A stretch of 64,000 nucleotides of DNA, from assembly GCA_015039465.1 (NCBI GenBank), contig MU130702.1, positions 759,237-823,236 on the forward strand, given 5' to 3'. Origin of the DNA: Phlegmacium glaucopus (lineage: Eukaryota > Basidiomycota > Agaricomycetes > Agaricales > Cortinariaceae). This document shows, in pieces, positions 23,724 to 35,953 of the stretch. Made by a program: the position numbers and the translations under genes. Within the stretch, counting starts at the first letter, position 1. Each line of letters begins with the position of its first letter. Under the pieces are notes generated by a model, which searched no databases, had not been told where the DNA came from, and was given only the letters and a program-made list of their open reading frames with translations.

Positions 23724-24971
23724 CTATGAAGCAACGCTAGTGCTTGCGTTCGCTGCTGAGGGTACAACAGAATTCATGGGCTGCTTAGGTTTGCTTCGAC
23801 CCCATTTAACTGTGATCAGTTCCCCATCGATCTCTAAACCATGAGACCAAGCTTGAGCAGCCGTTTCTGCTACAGCACGTTCCTTGAAGTTCACAAATGC
23901 ACAACTAAGCATATGACAAGTAAGAACGTTATCTTTTGAAAGAAGAAAACTGAACGAACCGCGTCTTTTCCACATGGACGATTGATTTAAGTTGTGTCGG
24001 TTGAACGCTCGGCAAAGACTGTAGAACATGGGTGCGAATGCTTAGTTCAGTGGAGGTTGATGGGAGAGATGAAAGGAATATTGAAGTCTTCCGAAGTCAT
24101 TAGAATACGTAGATTATTGCATACTAAAACCCACATACGATTGTCACATCATCTGGCGGCTTTAAACCTTGAGTCTCTGCATGGTTCGACAGAATCTTGC
24201 GTGCAACAGGATCCGCTCGTCCATGATATCGATCCTGCAAGTTTTGATTTGAGAGGTCATTGTCAACAGGCATTTCGTGACGATAAGGACATTCTGTCCC
24301 TCTTTTACAATCTCCTTTCATGAAAAACGAACAGACGTGTGGACGATTGCGTTTGTAGTAGGGGTCTGTTCTCGCGAGCTGCTTTAGCATCTCTTTCCCT
24401 GCTGATGCTGCACGTCCAGAATCAAGTCCTGACTTGTTACCATCCAACTACATATTTCTGGTCAGAAATGCATTTTCAAAAATGTCGTATGACTCACCTT
24501 GCCCTCCATGTTTTGAGCATAGTATTCTCGGTTGATATCACTCGTAGGAGCCTCATTTTGTATTCCCAACGCCGTATCTCTCACTTGAGTAGGTAAACCG
24601 TATTCGAGATCCAGCAGACATGTCTGGCACACGTTCTTGATTTTAGCACAAGTTTGGCAAATGACGGTCGTTTTAAAGCGCGCTCCTGAACCTGGATTCC
24701 ATCGGAACACAGTGAATGGTCGTGCACATGTACCGCATGAACGGCCATATTCTTGCTTTGACTATAAAGCGAAAGGTTAGCTACAACGAAGAACAAGAGA
24801 TTAAAATGGTCCATGCCATTCGGATGAAGGGGTTGTCGCCCAAACCTAATCGGTAAACCGGTGTTAATTGGTACGAGTGGGTTATAGATAAGATAACTTA
24901 CATGTTTCGCATAGGATAGGGAACTCACTCTGTTCCCATCCTGCTTTATTGATATCAGCTTTCGGCGGCAT
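23724..24971 (-). CDS. SLT11: Pre-mRNA splicing factor SLT11/ECM2 (RBM22, Cwf5)
   Basis: Spliceosome component of the NineTeen-related group that contacts the U6 ISL and intron in the catalytic centre. It begins [14 protein letters not shown], joined to [38 protein letters not shown] and the zinc-binding [15 protein letters not shown]. The middle gives [14 protein letters not shown] with a CCCH finger ending CPYRHE and the stretch [16 protein letters not shown]-terminal RRM follows: SIFLSSLP (RNP2), LRTHV-like [21 protein letters not shown] (RNP1) and [14 protein letters not shown]. All expected domains are present in order, over about seven exons and about 320 residues. Its ATG faces that of MET8 with only 23 bases between. 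Confidence 0.93.
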
Positions 24972-24994
24972 AGTGGTTAGTGTTGAACAAAGGA
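24972..24994. promoter_or_regulatory. Minimal divergent interval, SLT11 and MET8
   Basis: The two start codons (SLT11 ATG ending at 24971 on -, MET8 ATG at 24995 on +) are 23 bases apart. Each gene's leader and promoter must lie in the other gene's 5' coding part, unless a start lies further in (MET8 has further in-frame ATGs at 25004 and 25037). Confidence 0.6.
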
Positions 24995-25873
24995 ATGATC
25001 GGGATGACAAATCCATCAAACCCCTCTCCTCTCCATATGGACGACGACTCGCGAATTAAAAAAATAGGCGGAGGTTCTCTCCTCATCGCCTGGCAACTCA
25101 AGGACAAGAACGTTCTAATCGTTGGCGGCGGTGAAGTTGCTTCACAACGCATCGAGTCAATTCTTACAGCCGATGCCAATATCACACTACTTTCACCAGA
25201 GAAAGGTCTGCACCCTCTCACTAGACGCCTCATTGCACTTCGACAGGACCGTATCATATACCATGACCGCCCATTTCAAGGACCTGAAGAATTGGACAAT
25301 ATGGATATGGTTCTCACCGCGATCGACGATAATGAACTATCTCACAGAATAGTTATGATCAGCCGTGAAAGACGTATCCCTGTGAATGCTGCAGACATTC
25401 CAAACCTATGCGACTTTTATTTTGGAGCTCAAATACGCGACGGGCCTTTGCAAATAATGATTTCAACAAATGGAAACGGGCCTCGCATGGCTGCTCTTAT
25501 CAAAGCTAGGTTGCAAAAGGGTCTATCAGGCGTTGAAGGTGAAGCTATCGTCAAGGTCGGACAGTTGAGGAATAAACTCAAAGAAAGAGCTCCTGGGGTA
25601 GGAGGAACATTGGGGCGAGAAAGAATGAAATGGATGACCAAATTATGCAACCAATGGGAAATGGAGGATTTCACATCTTTGGACAATGCCTTGATGGATA
25701 ACTTATTGGATGAAGGTTGGGAGAAAAACAGACGTGTACCAACAGTGCAGGAAGTTGGTGGACGTCCGAAACAGAGGAAAGCCATCGAATTACAGTTCTT
25801 GCCTTTAGCCACCGCATTTTTCGTTGGAGCAATTACAACTGGATTACTACTTGTGTGTCGACAGAGAAGATAA
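24995..25873 (+). CDS. MET8: Siroheme synthase MET8 (precorrin-2 dehydrogenase/ferrochelatase)
   Basis: Bifunctional enzyme that oxidises precorrin-2 with NAD and inserts iron to make siroheme, the cofactor of sulfite (and nitrite) reductase. One uninterrupted exon of 292 codons. Seen in order: LLIAWQLKDKNVLIVGGGEVA (NAD-binding Rossmann motif), SILTADANITLLSP, DNMDMVLTAIDDNELSHRI, VNAADIPNLCDFYFGA with the Asp that is catalytic in yeast Met8, and MISTNGNGPRMAALIKARL. The C-terminal dimerisation part runs to about residue 260 and is followed by a basic stretch RPKQRK and a hydrophobic helix LPLATAFFVGAITTGLLLV with CRQRR at the end, which looks like a tail anchor and is not a feature of yeast Met8. 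Start at 24995 is the first ATG after an upstream stop. Confidence 0.92.
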   Translation: MIGMTNPSNPSPLHMDDDSRIKKIGGGSLLIAWQLKDKNVLIVGGGEVASQRIESILTADANITLLSPEKGLHPLTRRLIALRQDRIIYHDRPFQGPEELDNMDMVLTAIDDNELSHRIVMISRERRIPVNAADIPNLCDFYFGAQIRDGPLQIMISTNGNGPRMAALIKARLQKGLSGVEGEAIVKVGQLRNKLKERAPGVGGTLGRERMKWMTKLCNQWEMEDFTSLDNALMDNLLDEGWEKNRRVPTVQEVGGRPKQRKAIELQFLPLATAFFVGAITTGLLLVCRQRR

Positions 25874-26050
25874 ATATTAGATATATTTTTCGATGTATCA
25901 GTACATCTGGCATTCTTCGACGCAACTGCCAGACCAGCCGCACACAGTTGAGTGCCATCAATGAGATGTCCTCTGGTGGCTTGCTCTGACCGAATGCACG
26001 GAAGAGTGAAATGAATGTGAATGTAAGGACTTGCTCGGGTGTCCCAACGA
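25874..26050. other. Tail-to-tail gap, MET8 and RCL1
   Basis: Short interval between converging stops, without a gene. It should hold both 3' ends. Confidence 0.4.
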
Positions 26051-27530
26051 TCATGCTAGCGTCCGATTTGCATTGACGTATCCAGTTCCATAGCAAGAGT
26101 ATAAAAGCTGCGAAGAGTTCGGATTCGAGGGGTCTGCAGCAACAATTTTGAATGATGTGCCAAAGAAGACTTGTACGTCTCTCAGAAATTGAATCCTATA
26201 CAAAGTATGAGAAGATATTGTGAGCAAATAAGCAGGGTTACGTACGTGTTGGCTGTCGGTTCACCCATACAACACCGACCAATATCTTCGCTCCCTAGAA
26301 CCATCATAAGCAACACCAAGGTTTGATGCTTTTGGTCAACACATCCCCCCTTTTCTACCTCTGTCAGAAGGGCACGCGTAGCCTTGAGTCCAATGTCTTC
26401 TGGTGCAACCCCCGGTTCTGAAATAGCCTCTGCGCAGTGTATCGCAGATGTGGTTGACTCAGCGAGGAGTGTCAGGGCATAACCAGGCGATCTACACGAG
26501 TTGTATGGTTACCAGAATTTGTGGAAAGGTCAGGAGCCAAAAGAGACCACTCACTTTCCGCTCTCGTCACCTTTATACACATCCGAATAAAGATAGATGT
26601 CAGGTATATATCGGTTCAATATTGATCGTGAGGCTTCAATCATGCGATTTGAAAATTGGGGGTTTACTCGAACAGCATGTCTATATGGATGTGTCTTAGC
26701 AAAAGAAACAGTCCCTGGCGCGATGGACTCACGCGATCCCACGTATCCTTTTTATCTTTCCGGGGTCCACAAAATTAAGAGTCTTAACTTGTTTCACGAT
26801 AGGACAGAGGAATTGGACTTCCCCACCACCTCCAGGAGGGGCACCTCGTCTTTTTATCTTTGAGCGCATAAAGTGAGCGCGTTATTCAGCATCCGTATTG
26901 TGATTATTACCCTGAGTTCTAATCCTTCAGAAACGCCAAAAAGCTGCAAGTGAGGGAGTGTCACTGTCCGCAGAATATCTGTCTAATATTGAACACACTC
27001 AGATAAATAATGCAGACTCTGACAATGGCAAGAACGCACCGAAAGATCATGTTCATCCGTGGTGATCCCTTTTAGAGTCAAATGTATTGGTTTCTTTGCG
27101 AACGGCGCGAGTTTGACAATCGCTTCCAAAAAGTAACCAATGGATCGGGAAGTGGGACAATCATGTTGTAGGGTACCTCCAAGAATGATGCCTGGCCTAA
27201 GCAGAATGGCAGTACCTAGCTTGTGAATTTGTTTACTTCACGTTTCACTAAAGCAGCAGTAAGACGTCGTACCTGTTACTGAAATCTCAATGACGGTACC
27301 ATTCGTCACTTTTTCTAGTAGTCGCAAAAGACTGATCTCATAATCTGCAAGATGCGTTTAAAGATGTCTCTCAATGAAATTAAATCTGGCACACCTCGTA
27401 ATCCAGGATTTTTGTCTTCGGAACGAATTTTATCTATTCGGACATGTTTTCCGCTGAGTATTGACAATACCAAACGACTTCGGAGGTGTTGATGCCCACT
27501 GAAATGGACGATAGAGCTGGGTTGGGACAT
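26051..27530 (-). CDS. RCL1: RNA 3'-terminal phosphate cyclase-like protein RCL1
   Basis: Nucleolar protein of small-subunit ribosome processing; it binds Bms1 and acts at the A2 cleavage step. It begins MSQPSSIVHFSGHQHLR and continues RLVLSILSGKHVRIDKIR, then after introns DYEISLLRLL, LRPGIILGG, HDCPTSRSIGYFLEA, RRGAPPGGGGEVQF, VRVNPQFSNRMIEASRSILN, DIYLYSDVYKGDESGKSPGYAL, VLLMMVLGSEDIGRC, and a final exon ending SCYGTGYVNANRTLA. The order and spacing are those of the cyclase fold. Eukaryotic Rcl1 lacks the catalytic His of true cyclases and does not cyclise RNA; the equivalent region here follows the Rcl1 pattern. About nine exons, 380 residues or so. Divergent from UBA3, 81 bases between start codons. 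Confidence 0.9.
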
Positions 27531-27611
27531 GTACGCAGACAAGAAATTTGATGCTTACATGATAGACGCGATCGGGTGAAATGCTCATTAGACTCTGAGT
27601 CTCTGACCTTA
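27531..27611. promoter_or_regulatory. Divergent promoter, RCL1 and UBA3
   Basis: Eighty-one bases between outward-facing ATGs. No defined box was recognised; shared promoter is inferred from geometry. Confidence 0.5.
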
Positions 27612-29292
27612 ATGGCCTCATCATCCACAGACTGGCCTGGTAGATATTATCACATAGATCAAGTCTTGAACACTCCTGGTCCTCGAACGGATCCTGAGTT
27701 CCTAGCTGGCGATGGTGTACGCGATTGCTGCTTTAATACCCTCAATATCATCCTCACTGCTTGCGTCTAGGTAAAAAACTTCCTGCGAAATCAATCCAAA
27801 ATCCTGGTTATCGGTGCTGGCGGTCTGGGCTGCGAGATTTTGGCCAATTTGGCGCTTACCGGTTTCAAGGACATTCACGTCATTGACATGGATACAATCG
27901 ATATCAGCAATCTCAACCGGCAGTTTCTGTTCAGGTAGACTCTGTTGGATCAACCCTTGTCAAGCGATGTTTCTGATTACGGATTCGACATAGACCGAAA
28001 GATGTGGGACAGCCTAAAGCAACAGTGGCGGCGGAATTCATCATGAAACGTGTTCCTGGCGTGAAAGTAACACCGTCCGTTTTTTGCTCATTTTATGCCG
28101 CTTGTGAGATCTGAGATTCAAGCCATTACCCAGATACTTTGGTAAAATCCAAGACAAAGACGATGATTATTACCTGCAATTTAATCTGGTCATCTGTGGC
28201 CTTGACTCTGTCGAAGCACGGCGTTGGATGAATGCAACTCTAGTCAATTTGTTCGATCCCGAAAATCCCGAAAGTCTGAAGCCTATGATCGATGGCGGGA
28301 CTGAAGGTCTCTCCTCTTCATTCTTAACCTGGACTACTTCGTCTAATTACTGTTGTAGGGTTTAAGGGTCAAGCTCGCGTCATTCTCCCAACGATCACTT
28401 CGTGTTATGAATGCTCGCTTGACATGCTCAACAAGCCAACTGCCTTCCCAATTTGCACGATTGCCAACACACCTCGATTACCAGAACACTGTATAGAGTG
28501 GGCTTCAGTATTGGAGTGGCCAAGAGTCCAAGGAGGTTTGAGCCATTCTTCTGAGAATTAAAAAATGCTACAAACGGCTTACTACGCAATGTGCAGATAA
28601 GAAAATGGATACCGATGACCCAGAGCACATCGGCTGGCTTTATAAAGTGGCAGCTGCCCGAGCGGCAGAATTCAAGATAGAAGGTGTAACGTGGTCTTTA
28701 ACTCAAGGCGTAGTTAAGAATATCATTCCTGCTATCGCATCCACGAATGCCATCATCGCGGGTTTGTACCACTTCCCTAGCCCTCATTCTTTTTTCCCTT
28801 AGTTTTTTCACTTATAGCTGCTTGCTGCAACGAAGCATTCAAGATTGCAACCAGCTCTGCAGCTTACCTCAACAATTATTTCATGCTTATCGGAACGGAT
28901 GGTGTTTATTCGTATACATTCGAACATGAGAAACGTGATGATTGTCCTGTGTGTGGTGGTGAGGCTTTAGAAATGACCATCAACGCGGAGTCAACGGTAG
29001 AACAGCTCATTGAGCTGCTGGTGGAGAAACAGGACATGTACGTTGTCACTCCTACATATCAGACCAATATAAACTTACTGCTCCCCTCATTAATGACAGT
29101 CAAATCAAGAAACCATCATTATCGACACCAACGAAGCAGATCTATTTGCAGGCACCACCACAACTCGAAGAAGCTACGCGTCCAAACCTAGAAAAGAAAG
29201 TGTCAGAGTTGGTACAACCAGGAGGGGAGATTACGGTCACAGCCAGCACCCTGCCTTTTAGCCTGTCCCTTCGTATTTCCTATTCAACATGA
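27612..29292 (+). CDS. UBA3: NEDD8-activating enzyme E1 catalytic subunit UBA3
   Basis: Activates NEDD8/Rub1 for cullin modification, as a heterodimer with ULA1/APPBP1. It begins [19 protein letters not shown], followed by the adenylation motif [20 protein letters not shown] and [17 protein letters not shown] with the ATP-contacting residues, [29 protein letters not shown] (CxxC zinc pair) and the catalytic Cys region [19 protein letters not shown]. Then [34 protein letters not shown] and CPVCGGEAL (second zinc pair). The C-terminal ubiquitin-fold domain that binds the E2 UBC12 is present and ends [17 protein letters not shown]. About eight introns, about 430 residues, which matches the family. 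All key residues are seen. Confidence 0.95.
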
Positions 29293-29426
29293 TCAAACCT
29301 TTTTTATATCTTTGTTGTACATCATCAGAACACTCATTTCGCAAACCAAGGACATGATTAGATAGTAATACTAATAATACACAAATTTCTATAAGGTACT
29401 GCAAGACGAGTATACATGGCCGAAAA
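29293..29426. other. Tail-to-tail gap, UBA3 and NPR2
   Basis: AT-rich interval between converging stops; holds both 3' ends and no gene. Confidence 0.4.
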
Positions 29427-31746
29427 CTACTTGTAGACGATGACCACTCTGCCATAATCCCCGTCACCCTCTCCGCCTCCTATACTGAGCAACCACTGTT
29501 CGAGTAACGGCCAACCAGCCTCAAACTTCACAGACAGCTCATCCGTATGATGTTCACCATCAAGGAGCGGTAATAACCCTGAAGGAATGACTAATTGTGT
29601 CCCATGTCCCGGGTTAGTGTGAGAAAGTTGTGAAGATTGTCTAGTCGGACGTGCAGGAGTGAGAATGTGCTTTGGTATATTAGGTGATGGCGGTGGCACA
29701 GCTGGTGAAACGAGGGATTGTCGACGAGGTGCCGACCTCCTATTTCCGAACCCCTTTGATGGACTCTCTTGGGATGATGAAGAAACTTGTGTAGTCGAGG
29801 ACGCAGCAGCAGTAGCATCGGCGCTGCTTACAGGAGTTGTAGTGGTCACAGTTTTCGTCGTCGTTATTGTGGTTGGATTCTGTATGTTCTCTGGTCGACC
29901 GTTTATCCAAGACGTGCGAGGACTGGGGAGCGCAGTTGTCGTTGTGTTTTTTTGCATATCTCTGCCTCTTAGTTGTTCAAGCACCCTCTCAGCCGCACTA
30001 GCTCTTCTTGCCCGATGCGACTGAGAGATGATCACAGGAGATGCGGACGATAGAGGGGTTTCTATGGCACCAAAAGGTTCAAGAGGAAGGGAAGATAATC
30101 CAGTTTGACCAGGCGCATGAATCGCAAATGAATCCTCAGATGTGGTGCCATAAACAGGAAATCGAATATTTGCGCCAGAGAGACTTTTTGCTCGTTTGCG
30201 CACGATTGTCGGGTTTGAAGGGTCGGTAGATGGGTATAATGATTCGAGCGGCGATGGTAGATAAACGGGATACCGATGTACTCTCTGTAGGAAGCCCTGA
30301 AGGAATTACTGTCTAGTTAGCAAACGGCCTGTTTGTGAGGATAAATCATACTTTGATTACACCAAAACTTGTAAATCTCCGGACGTCAATGCCGAGACCC
30401 TCGATGGAATGTGCTTCCATCCATTCATAAATCGTCTTCCCAGGTTTCAGTCTTGAGTATAGATGAAGCAGCTTAGGCCAGTCAGGTATGCTTCGTCCTA
30501 GAGAACAATTGATTAAAGATAGGAAGAAGGATTCGAGGTAATGTACAAACCTGGCTTTGTAACGTAGGGACCACATTCCTCTTTGACATGCGTTTCATCT
30601 GCTAACCACTGTATACTTTTGCGAAGGGTGTACATATTTGAATATTGAAAGATGTCTATTGTCATAATCACTTGGTAATAACTGAGGCATAATTCAGGAC
30701 GCGAGTCCAAAGAAAAAATAAAAATACTTACAGCAAATGAGCAATTGCTTGACGCGTCAAAGAGATATCGCAATCGGCCAAGTGGGCAATGCGACTGACG
30801 TGGTTGACTCCATTAATGTGCTCAACAACCTGACAATTTATTTAGGGGTGAATGGATTAGCGGAAGTGTGAATAAACCTTAATCATGGTTAAGTCCCAGT
30901 TCTCTTCTATCCTTTTGGCCAAGTTTATAAGGGCAAGAGGGACCATCCAATCTTTAACTTGGGGCGGATTTGGGTAGAAAGGAAAAATCTTGAGTTCAAT
31001 AGAGTTGAACTGGTCAATGGAAATTGAAGTCTCCGAGTATGAATTTAGGTCTTCGTATAACTGCTCAAGAATGGCGTGTACGGCTGGCGAGGTCTGAAGT
31101 GAAGATAGAAAACCTGATTCTTCCTGGCATGAGCACCTCATCAGAGGACGATAATAGACGAATCCATGTTAAAACTTACCTCACATGATTTCAACACGCG
31201 ACTTACCTTTCGCACTATCGGTTCATAACAACTTAAGTCGGCCTCGCGTTCAAAGACAAAACAAAGGTTGTAACGAAAGTAGTTTCTCGCGTATTTGCCT
31301 TTGAGTTCAACCGGAAATCCAATGATACGATGCCGTCTTGTTGAGCATGTTACGAGTCTTCCGCACAAGGCTGGGGGAGGTATGACATACATAGAGATGT
31401 CATTAAAGTTAAATAGGGTGTGTTGAGAGGAATTGGAGTGTTTCTGTAGTGAGGTAAAATGCCGACCGCCTGGACGGTAATAATCTGTCGGCGAGACTAG
31501 AGAGGTACTGGAATTACGAGAAGTCAAACCATTTCCAATAGACAGAGTGGGCAGCAACGGGGGAGTATCCGAGGAGGGCGTTGAGGGCAGCGAAGAGTTC
31601 CCGTTGACAGCAGAAGCAGGGCCAGCTGCGGGAACAGCAATGAGCCCTTCTGGGACTTGGTATTCGATCTTGGGCCCTTGCCTTACATCGAACACGGCAT
31701 AAAAGACTGACTGTATGCGCGGCAAAAAAGAGTCACCTTCAGTCAT
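29427..31746 (-). CDS. NPR2: NPR2/NPRL2, GATOR1/SEACIT subunit
   Basis: Part of the Npr2-Npr3-Iml1 complex, the GAP that silences Gtr1/RagA and so lowers TORC1 when amino acids are short. It begins MTEGDSFLPRIQSVFYAVFD then RQGPKIEYQVPEGLIAV, the longin-type start of the family. A Ser/Pro-rich insert of about 60 residues follows, then FNFNDISMYVIPPPALCGRL, HRIIGFPVELKGKYARN and RYNLCFVFE. Later exons give VHAILEQLYEDLNSYSE, LKIFPFYPNPP, VKDWMVPLALINLAKRI, HVSRIAHLADCDISLTRQAI, YYQVIMTIDIFQYSN and YSRLKPGKTIYEWM. The last exon is a long Ser/Thr-rich tail (many Thr, SSQ and PPPSP runs) and ends GDGDYGRVVIVYK. About eight exons. Divergent from OGG1, 47 bases apart. Confidence 0.9.
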
Positions 31747-31793
31747 GGAGGTGGGAATTACGTACAAAGAACTAGGCTCTGATCTCAACAACG
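31747..31793. promoter_or_regulatory. Divergent promoter, NPR2 and OGG1
   Basis: Only 47 bases separate the two ATGs, so the leaders and promoter elements must overlap coding sequence or be very short. No defined box was recognised. Confidence 0.5.
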
Positions 31794-33259
31794 ATGTCCT
31801 TTCACAGTATACCCCTCCCCACCGTTCAACTTTCGCTAGCAGCTGTTCTCAAATGTGGCCAATCTTTTCGCTGGTCCATCCTTACCCCAGTGGAATCTAC
31901 AACGCCAGTTGAATACCGTCTCTGCCTAAAGGATCGTGTCGTCTGTCTGCGCCAGTCTTCTGACACCCTTTTTTACCGTTCTGTATTTCCAGATCCTCAA
32001 CCACCACTTCACAAATATGCTGAACGGGAAGCAGAATCCCTGGAATGGCTAAAAGATTATTTTCAACTTAACATTGACCTTGCCGAACTCTACAAACAGT
32101 GGGCTCAGAGGGACCCAGTCTTCGCTAAATTCCAGGAAAGGTTTGAAGGCATCCGCATGTTGCGCCAGGACCCTTGGGAAAACCTCATGTCGTCCGTTCT
32201 ACTCCTCCATTTCTATGCCAACCTGGTTCATAAATTGTCTGACCCAGGTTTATATGCTCTTCTAATAACAATATATCACGCATCACAAAGATGGTTCAAA
32301 ACCTTTGCAACCAATATTCACCTCCTTTGCTATCCTTACCCCACCCATTCTGCCCTACAGAAGTTCACACTTACCATCCCTTCCCACCGCCCTCAGCACT
32401 GTGTGGCTCAGGCGTTGGCTTAAAATTGAGAACCCTAGGCTTCGGTTACCGCGCAGATTATATACAGCGCACCGCAAAGATGCTTGTTGACACCCACGGC
32501 CTAGGCACGCCTCTTCCTAAAAATGATTTCAGCGAAGCATCTGAAACATGGCTAAGGCGACTTAGAGAAATGAGTACGGCCGAAGCGAGGGAAGAACTTC
32601 TGAAATTTGTTGGTGTTGGTAGGAAAGTCGCCGATTGCATTTTATTGATGAGTCTTGACAAGGTACTTGCCGAAATTTCGAATCCTTTACTTGAACTTAC
32701 CTTTTGTCTCAATTTCTCAGAAAGAAGTTGTCCCTGTTGATACTCATGTCCATCAAATCGCTCTCAAACACTATGGCTTTAAGAGTACGAGCCGCGGGAA
32801 GGCCACAATGACACCCAAACTTTACGAGGAACTAAGTTCTAAGTTTTTCTCCATATGGGGAGATTACGCGGGCTGGGCTCACTCTGTTAGTTTCGCCTTC
32901 CCCAGTATAAAATAATCATTCATCCTTTCCTTCAGGTTTTATTTACAGCAGATCTCAAATCTTTCTCTTCCTACGGTCTAGAAACTCCACCTCCACCTCC
33001 ACCTCCGCCTTCAGTGCCATCTCCTTCCGATTCACCAACACCAGAGGAAAAGACTGAGAAACATCTGCCACTATTGCAGTCGGACTCGGGCCTTCAAACA
33101 CCTCCTGTTACCCCTTCAGCCTCCCCTCTGAAACGAAAATGGGATCCTGAACTAGGAGACCATGTGGAGATCTCACCACAGAATATCTCTGAACTTTGCC
33201 TAGAAGCTGCAGAATCTTGGAACCTTGCTGATCGGGTCAAAAAGAGGAGACGATACTGA
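31794..33259 (+). CDS. OGG1: 8-oxoguanine DNA glycosylase OGG1
   Basis: Base-excision repair enzyme removing 8-oxoG opposite C, with an associated lyase step. It begins MSFHSIPLPTVQLSLAAVLK and goes on CGQSFRWS and YRLCLKDRVVCLRQ, the usual OGG_N domain. The HhH-GPD part follows: RMLRQDPWENLMSFICSSNN (rejoined across an intron), LRTLGFGYRADYI, ARTELL-like EAREELLKFVGVGRKVADCI, where the Lys after GR corresponds to the catalytic Lys of human OGG1, and VVPVDTHVHQIA with the catalytic Asp. It closes with WGDYAGWAHSVLFTADL. A tail of about 100 residues has ten prolines in a row, SPTPEE, and a basic end KKRRRY that could be a nuclear signal. About five introns. Intact. Confidence 0.95.
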
Positions 33260-33390
33260 TACCTAATTTCTTTCTTGCTACGCTGCGTTTGGATTCTTTG
33301 AGAGAGTCTACATAGGGGTATTTTATGCGTAATAAATATTTTGTAACTTATGATCTGAGTCATCTGATCGCTGTCGATTTTCAAACCCTC

Positions 33391-34870
33391 ATGTCAACTT
33401 TGACAATCCTATACAAACGTATCCTTGCTAACGCATCCAAAGCGTCGAATCTTCCAGCAATAGAGGATGAGACTCAAGTTAATTATGACGAGATCTCCAA
33501 CAGCATTTTGGCACTGATGAAGTTCTTGGGTGTGCTAGATAATCGTTGTGGATTGCCTGCAAGACCTTCAAATTTTACACAAACGTATCATCGAACTCTC
33601 AATATTCAGCCCAAATGAAACGCTCGAAGATATATCCACACAGGATCTCATATATCTAAGCGTGCCATATGTCGTTTCCGAAGTACAGGGCCGACTCAAA
33701 ACTACGGATAGAGTGGAACGACTTAACTTGCTCAATGAAAGCGAGGTGCGGCCTGCTCCCTCAATACGCTTATTTTACCCGCAAAATGTGAAAGTTGACT
33801 GTACTAGCTCATTTTCTTAGAAATATGTCCAAAGTTTTATTGAACTTATGGATAGATATAAGATCGTCCCTAATGAGGAACGCGCGCTTTTTGATCAACG
33901 AGTAGTGGATTCAGTTGATTATTCGAAACGCCGTGAACTGAAGATCAATCAGTATAAGAAGGAGAGAGAACTGAGGGCAAGAATAGAGGTGAATTTATCT
34001 TGTTGGTCCTTTCCTACCTTAATAGCGTGACTGACTTGTACTCGTATAGAAAATTCGGAAGGAGAGGGGACAAATCCCAGCATCAGAGGACACTTCAACT
34101 GACTTCGAACGCCTATCTTCCCTCCTGCCCTCCTCTTCATCAACAAAAAATGAAGGGGAAGAACTGGACTCGGAAGTAGACGAGATCCTCCGAGAAACGA
34201 TCCTCCTTCTCCTCCGTCTATTATATGTTCAATCAAATACACAACTGCAAAGCATGAAACAAGAACTAGAACTTCTCCGAAATGCTCCTCCTAGCCCAAT
34301 CCACTCGCCTATTGAAGATCCAAGGAATAAGCAAAAGGAAAAGGAAAATGAGATGTGGAAATTGGATATTCCTGTTCCTGGTGGTCCAGATGGTAAAGGA
34401 CCGTTGTTGGATCCTACTGGAAAGGTAAGTAATTGTATCTCAATGGTTCCGTAAGAAAATGTGATTGATAAAACTACAGCCGCTAAGGCCATTCACAATC
34501 CTTCCCTCGGATGCGGGTGAACGTGCAAGACTTCAAAGCCAAGTGTTTGGTCCTAGCCATAGATTGCCAACGATGTCTATCGACGAGTATTTGGAAATTG
34601 AACGACAACGGGGGAATATTATTACGGGAGGAGGGTGCGTTTTTTCTGCCACATTTATCTTATGATCTTACACTGAATTTGACCGTGGTTTACAGTCCAG
34701 CATCGCAATCTGCTCCTACGTCGTCTGAACAGCTTGCGATCGATGCGGAAATGGATGGAACTGCGGAGGGTGAATTAAAAGCAGAGGAAAAAAGGAAAAA
34801 GGATGAGAGCTGGGCAAGATACACGGATGAAAATCCTCGAGGTGCTGGTAATACGATGAATCGAGGCTAA
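33391..34870 (+). CDS. TAP42: TAP42/IGBP1 (alpha4), PP2A-associated TOR-pathway protein
   Basis: Binds catalytic subunits of PP2A-type phosphatases downstream of TORC1. It begins MSTLTILYKRILANASK then NSILALMKFL, joined by a 32-nt intron to DLQILHKRIIELSIFSPNE, and DLIYLSVPYVVSEVQGR, RVERLNLLNESE and YVQSFIELMDRYKIV. The helical core continues RREHKI-like SKRRELKINQYKKERELRA, then DEILRETILLLLRLLYVQS and MKQELELL. The C-terminus has the signature LRPFTILP, LPTMSIDEYLEIERQRGNI, DDE-like KKDESWARYTDENPRGAGNT and ends MNRG. Order and length (about 390 residues) fit. About six introns, one unusually short (33509-33541 region). The ATG at 33391 matches the family's N-terminus; an upstream in-frame stretch from 33325 is not conserved. 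Confidence 0.9.
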
Positions 34871-35031
34871 TGGGTAGAGGAAGCAATCATGGAACCCGTA
34901 TTGTCTGGTAAGTGCATAAGGAGGTGGTATACGTCCATTCTTCTGTAGTATGTTTCCACACTCCTCTGAGACTCCATGATGAATAAATCATACAAGTGCA
35001 AATAAGATCATAATAGAATATGAAGAGACTG
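34871..35031. other. Tail-to-tail gap, TAP42 and YPT6
   Basis: Short AT-rich interval between converging stops, no gene. Confidence 0.4.

Positions 35032-35953
<922 letters not shown>

Noticed and set aside
29659..30024. Plus-strand frame of 121 codons with a Val-rich hydrophobic stretch
   Set aside because: It is antisense to the Ser/Thr-rich tail of NPR2; the hydrophobic look comes from complemented Thr codons.
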